Shown piece after piece: positions 5,244 to 7,915 of a DNA stretch of 7,915 bases (positions are counted from its first letter, which is position 1; every line of letters starts with the position of its first letter). The notes under the pieces were generated by a model. That model made no database searches, had not been told where the DNA came from, and saw nothing but the letters and a program-made list of their open reading frames with translations. The translations under genes were made by a program, and so were the position numbers. Source of the DNA: JBFIHF01 sp964411125 (lineage in GTDB: Bacteria > Myxococcota_A > Bradymonadia > Bradymonadales > Bradymonadaceae); assembly GCA_964411125.1 (NCBI GenBank), contig CAYPJU010000144.1, forward strand, positions 1 through 7,915. The letters run 5' to 3'.

Positions 5244-7709
5244 TCATCGAGTCACGTCGATGACTCTCACGGGCGTCTTCGTCCACGATGTGCCGGTGCC
5301 GAGTTGTCCCGACGTGTTCATCCCCCACGCCCAGAGTCCACCGTCGGAGCGAAGGCCGAAGCTGGTCTGAACGCCGCGGTCGACCTCGCTCCATCCGACG
5401 ACGTCGCTGACGAGCTCCGGTTCGGAGTACGAGCCGCCGTAGACGTTCGTGCCCGTCTCGCCGGCGCCGGTATCCTGACCCCAGCACCACAGCGTTCCGT
5501 CCGCCTTCGTCGCGCATCCCGTTCGGATGTGAAACTCGACGTCGCTCCATGTCTCGGTGCCGATCCGGGCGGGGTCCGGCGCATTGTCCGGCCAACACCA
5601 CAAACTGTCGTCGGACTTGATGCCGCAGACCCTGGAGTATCCCACCGACACGAACCTCCAGTCGGTGTCCGTGCCGATCGGAGCGTCGAGGTCGAAGTCC
5701 CACAGCGTCCCGTCGCTGCGCAGCCCCACGGCGTGGAAGCGATAGAGCGAGACCATCTCCCAGGGTCCGACGCCGCGGGTGACCAGGGTCGGCTCCGAGA
5801 ACCGCTGCGTCCCCTCGTGGAAGTCGGGGTTGTGGTCGCCCCAGCAGTAGAGGTCGCCGCCCGCGCGGATTCCGCAGAACGACTCGTCGCGCAGAAAAAT
5901 CCGCTGCCAGTCCGCGTCGGTCCCGACCTGAGCGAGGGTCACCGTTCCGGCGGCCAGGGTGCCCGGGCTGCAGTGCAGCGTCCGGTCGTCGCGGATCGCA
6001 CAGACGCTGTCCCAGTTTGCCGCGACGTCGAGCCATGTCTCGGCGTTCAGGTCGACGAAGTACGGGCTGTCCGGCCAACCCTGCGCCACGGGCCGGCCCG
6101 ACCCGGCGCAGGCGAGTCGACCGTTCTGACGGATACCGCAGGTAAACTCTTCGCCCGAGCTGACGGCGCTCCACGGCTCGGTCGAATCGACCCGGAGGGG
6201 GTAGCGTTGGAAGCGGAAGGTCCCGATCCCGAGCTGTCCGTCGCTGTTGCTGCCGAAGCACCATGCGGACCCGTCGCGCTCGAGGGCGCACGTATGTAGC
6301 GGGCCTACGGCGACGCTTTGCCAGTCGCTGCCGGTTCCCACCTGCTCGAACGCCGCGAGCTCGGTCTCGTCGCTGCCGTGCGCTCCGCGCCCCGAAGTGC
6401 CGCGGCACCAGAGCGTCCCATCGGTCCGAACGGCGCACGTGTGGCGATTGACCGAGACGTCGCTCCAGGTCTCGGTGCCGATCCGAATCGGGACGCCGTC
6501 GGTCGCTTCGGGAAAACCCCAGCACCACAGCTCGCCGCCGGCTCGCAGCCCGCAGGTCGCGCTTCGATACGCGGCGAGAGTCTCCCAGTCGCTCTCGCTG
6601 CCGACGCGAACGGGGACGTCGGAAGGGGTCGGGCCGGCCTGACCCAGCGTACTACTGCCCCAGCACCACAGCGTGCCGTCCGCTTTGATCCCGCAGCCGT
6701 GGTCGGACGTGACGACCACGTGGTTCCAGGCGTCTTCACCGATCCGGGTGGGCTCGTCGACCCGCCGAACGTCGGAGCCGAGCGCCAGGCGGTCGTCGGT
6801 GTTGTCGCCCCAGCAGTAGAGCCCTCCGTCGGTTGCGATGGCGCAGTTCGTGCCGGTGAAACCGACGACCTCGGACCAGGTCCGCTCTGGGCCGACCTGC
6901 CTGTCCCACCCTTTCGTGCACCACATCGTCTGGTCGTCGCGGATGGCGCATCCGTCGATCTCGGCGTGGTCGAGATCCGCCCAGGACAATCCGGTGGGCT
7001 CGTCAGCGGGATAGGGGGCCCACTGTGCAGTGAGCGAGGTGCCGAACGCCTCGAAGCCCCAGCACGAGACGACCCCGTCGGTGCGGAGCCCACAGGTCAT
7101 GTTCTGGCTCGTCCAGATCTTCGAGAACGCGACGTCGCGGCAGGTCCTGCCGTTCCCCCGCATTCCGTCGGGGCACACGCACGCCGTCCCGGAGTCCGTG
7201 TCGACGCATGACGCGTTCGGGTCACACGCCTCCTCGTCTTCGCGGCAGTCCACGGACGCGGAACACTCGAAACCGTCTCCGACGAAGCCGGGTCGGCAAG
7301 TGCAAGCCCCCTCGACGCACAGGCCGCTCGCGCCGCAGTTCTGGTTCACGACGCACTCGACCGGCCGGACGACGCAAGTACCGGCGGCCTCTACGAAACC
7401 GGGGATACACTCGCAGCTCGCTTCCCCACCTTTCTCGACGCACCGTTCGTTCGTGCCACACGTGGTCGACTCGCACGGAGCGCCCCCTTGCGTCAGATCG
7501 CCTGCCTCCGCATCGTCGGCGACCACAGAGAGATCGGGCGACACGATCTCGGCATCGGTCACCCCACCGCCATCGCGAGCGGCGTCGGGCACCGCCGCGG
7601 CGTCCGGAGCGCCGGCGTCGCCGGCGTCGCCGGCAGGGGACTCGCCGCCCCCACAACTGCCGCACCCCGATAGTGCGACGACGATCAGTGGCGCGATCCA
7701 TTTTCGCAT
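5244..7709 (-). CDS. Lipoprotein with three EGF-like modules and 14 RCC1-type repeats
   Basis: This predicted lipoprotein is 821 aa from the ATG at 7709. An in-frame TTG at 7724 has a better ribosome site (GAGGA, six bases away) and would add MQEKP. Signal residues 1-15 end in lipobox LSGC (Cys16). A D/A/G/P linker (about 17-71) follows. Three six-cysteine EGF-like modules span 79-112, 119-149 and 155-190, each with the C-x-C-x9-10-C ending. Residues about 192-821 form 14 repeats resembling RCC1 propeller blades (pattern CGIRxDGTLWCWG), enough for two seven-bladed propellers. First cysteines are at 206, 254, 289, 339, 386, 425, 474, 524, 570, 612, 695 and 732, each paired with a Cys ten residues later; repeats near 661 and 784 lack both. 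RCC1 folds usually bind proteins and EGF modules mediate contact or spacing, so a surface binding role is inferred. No catalytic residues are evident. The partner is unknown. Confidence 0.95.
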   Translation of the reverse strand: MRKWIAPLIVVALSGCGSCGGGESPAGDAGDAGAPDAAAVPDAARDGGGVTDAEIVSPDLSVVADDAEAGDLTQGGAPCESTTCGTNERCVEKGGEASCECIPGFVEAAGTCVVRPVECVVNQNCGASGLCVEGACTCRPGFVGDGFECSASVDCREDEEACDPNASCVDTDSGTACVCPDGMRGNGRTCRDVAFSKIWTSQNMTCGLRTDGVVSCWGFEAFGTSLTAQWAPYPADEPTGLSWADLDHAEIDGCAIRDDQTMWCTKGWDRQVGPERTWSEVVGFTGTNCAIATDGGLYCWGDNTDDRLALGSDVRRVDEPTRIGEDAWNHVVVTSDHGCGIKADGTLWCWGSSTLGQAGPTPSDVPVRVGSESDWETLAAYRSATCGLRAGGELWCWGFPEATDGVPIRIGTETWSDVSVNRHTCAVRTDGTLWCRGTSGRGAHGSDETELAAFEQVGTGSDWQSVAVGPLHTCALERDGSAWCFGSNSDGQLGIGTFRFQRYPLRVDSTEPWSAVSSGEEFTCGIRQNGRLACAGSGRPVAQGWPDSPYFVDLNAETWLDVAANWDSVCAIRDDRTLHCSPGTLAAGTVTLAQVGTDADWQRIFLRDESFCGIRAGGDLYCWGDHNPDFHEGTQRFSEPTLVTRGVGPWEMVSLYRFHAVGLRSDGTLWDFDLDAPIGTDTDWRFVSVGYSRVCGIKSDDSLWCWPDNAPDPARIGTETWSDVEFHIRTGCATKADGTLWCWGQDTGAGETGTNVYGGSYSEPELVSDVVGWSEVDRGVQTSFGLRSDGGLWAWGMNTSGQLGTGTSWTKTPVRVIDVTR

Positions 7710-7724
7710 CGGCTTCTCTTGCAA

Positions 7725-7851
7725 CGGGATTCCTCGAGATTACCGCAGAGGCGTCGGCGCGCGCCACAAGGGGGGCGCCCGTGGTCGACCGCGGTCGACG
7801 CTCTCGAGGACTTCGACGGGCGAGCAACGGCTGTCTTGGCTGAACACCGTG
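7725..7851 (-). promoter_or_regulatory. Upstream region of the EGF/RCC1 gene with a 16-bp palindrome
   Basis: GTCGACCGCGGTCGAC (7784-7799) is a perfect palindrome 59 bases before the TTG at 7724 and 74 before the ATG at 7709. It is flanked by an inverted nonamer pair, TCCTCGAGA (7731-7739) and TCTCGAGGA (7802-7810). The symmetry suggests an operator for a dimeric regulator or a supercoiling-sensitive cruciform. I could not place a convincing -35/-10 pair here. Confidence 0.4.
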
Positions 7852-7915
7852 GTGCAGGGTGCAATGGGCAGGGTGCAGGGTGCAGGGTGCAGGGTGCAGG
7901 GGACAGGGTGCAGGG
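7852..7915 (+). repeat. GTGCAGG heptamer tandem array
   Basis: Nine in-register seven-base units fill 7852-7914 and the array runs off the window edge. Six are exactly GTGCAGG (units 1, 4, 5, 6, 7 and 9). Unit 2 is GTGCAAT, unit 3 GGGCAGG and unit 8 GGACAGG. It is a microsatellite-type array likely to vary in copy number. It lies 128 bases upstream of the nearest possible start codon (7724) and is not part of a visible gene. Confidence 0.93.

Noticed and set aside
4822..5263. Open frames crossing the N block
   Set aside because: They exist only because N is translated as unknown residues; the flanks are repeat sequence whose 52-bp period is not a multiple of three.
1..7915. tRNA, rRNA, transposase, phage or toxin-antitoxin genes
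   Set aside because: I looked on both strands and saw no supporting sequence.

Overview
GC-rich DNA from a draft or scaffolded bacterial genome, with a 100-N placeholder gap at 5049-5148. All four genes I can support lie on the minus strand, and each encodes a predicted exported lipoprotein: a short signal peptide, a lipobox-type cysteine, and in three of the four a low-complexity linker after it (Asp/Ala/Gly-rich in the two largest). Asp-Ala-Gly linkers together with Cys-rich RCC1 (regulator of chromosome condensation) repeats and EGF modules on a lipid anchor suggest a myxobacterium-like organism (Myxococcota, Bradymonadota or relatives). That assignment is an inference from style, not from a marker gene.

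Layout in order of minus-strand transcription (right to left). (i) 7915-7710: a GTGCAGG heptamer array running off the window edge, then an upstream region with a perfect 16-bp palindrome. (ii) 7709-5244: an 821-aa lipoprotein with three EGF-like modules and 14 RCC1-type repeats. (iii) 5243-4926: a small hairpin, a 52-bp direct repeat interrupted by the assembly gap, and a sigma-E-like promoter. (iv) 4925-3810: a 371-aa unrecognised Cys-rich lipoprotein. (v) 3809-3573: a short intergenic stretch with a possible housekeeping promoter. (vi) 3572-2829: a 247-aa lipoprotein with a C-terminal Ig-like segment. (vii) 2828-2379: a 450-bp non-coding stretch holding two oppositely oriented copies of a hairpin-rich repeat around an AT-richer spacer. 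(viii) 2378-123: a 751-aa lipoprotein made of about six Calx-beta-like beta-sandwich modules. (ix) 122-1: a stem-loop just after the stop codon and a third copy of the hairpin repeat.

The genes are 237-450 bp apart, so they look like separate units rather than one tight operon. No enzyme, transposase, recombinase, RNA gene or defence system is visible. The shared theme is the cell surface: lipid-anchored, modular beta-rich proteins likely to bind ligands or mediate contact. The most unusual content is non-coding: a dispersed family of structured repeats. Two near-identical 71-72 bp copies flank the Calx-beta-like gene as inverted repeats. A diverged copy keeps its stems through paired base changes. 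Part of the same sequence forms the 52-bp direct repeat where the assembly broke.
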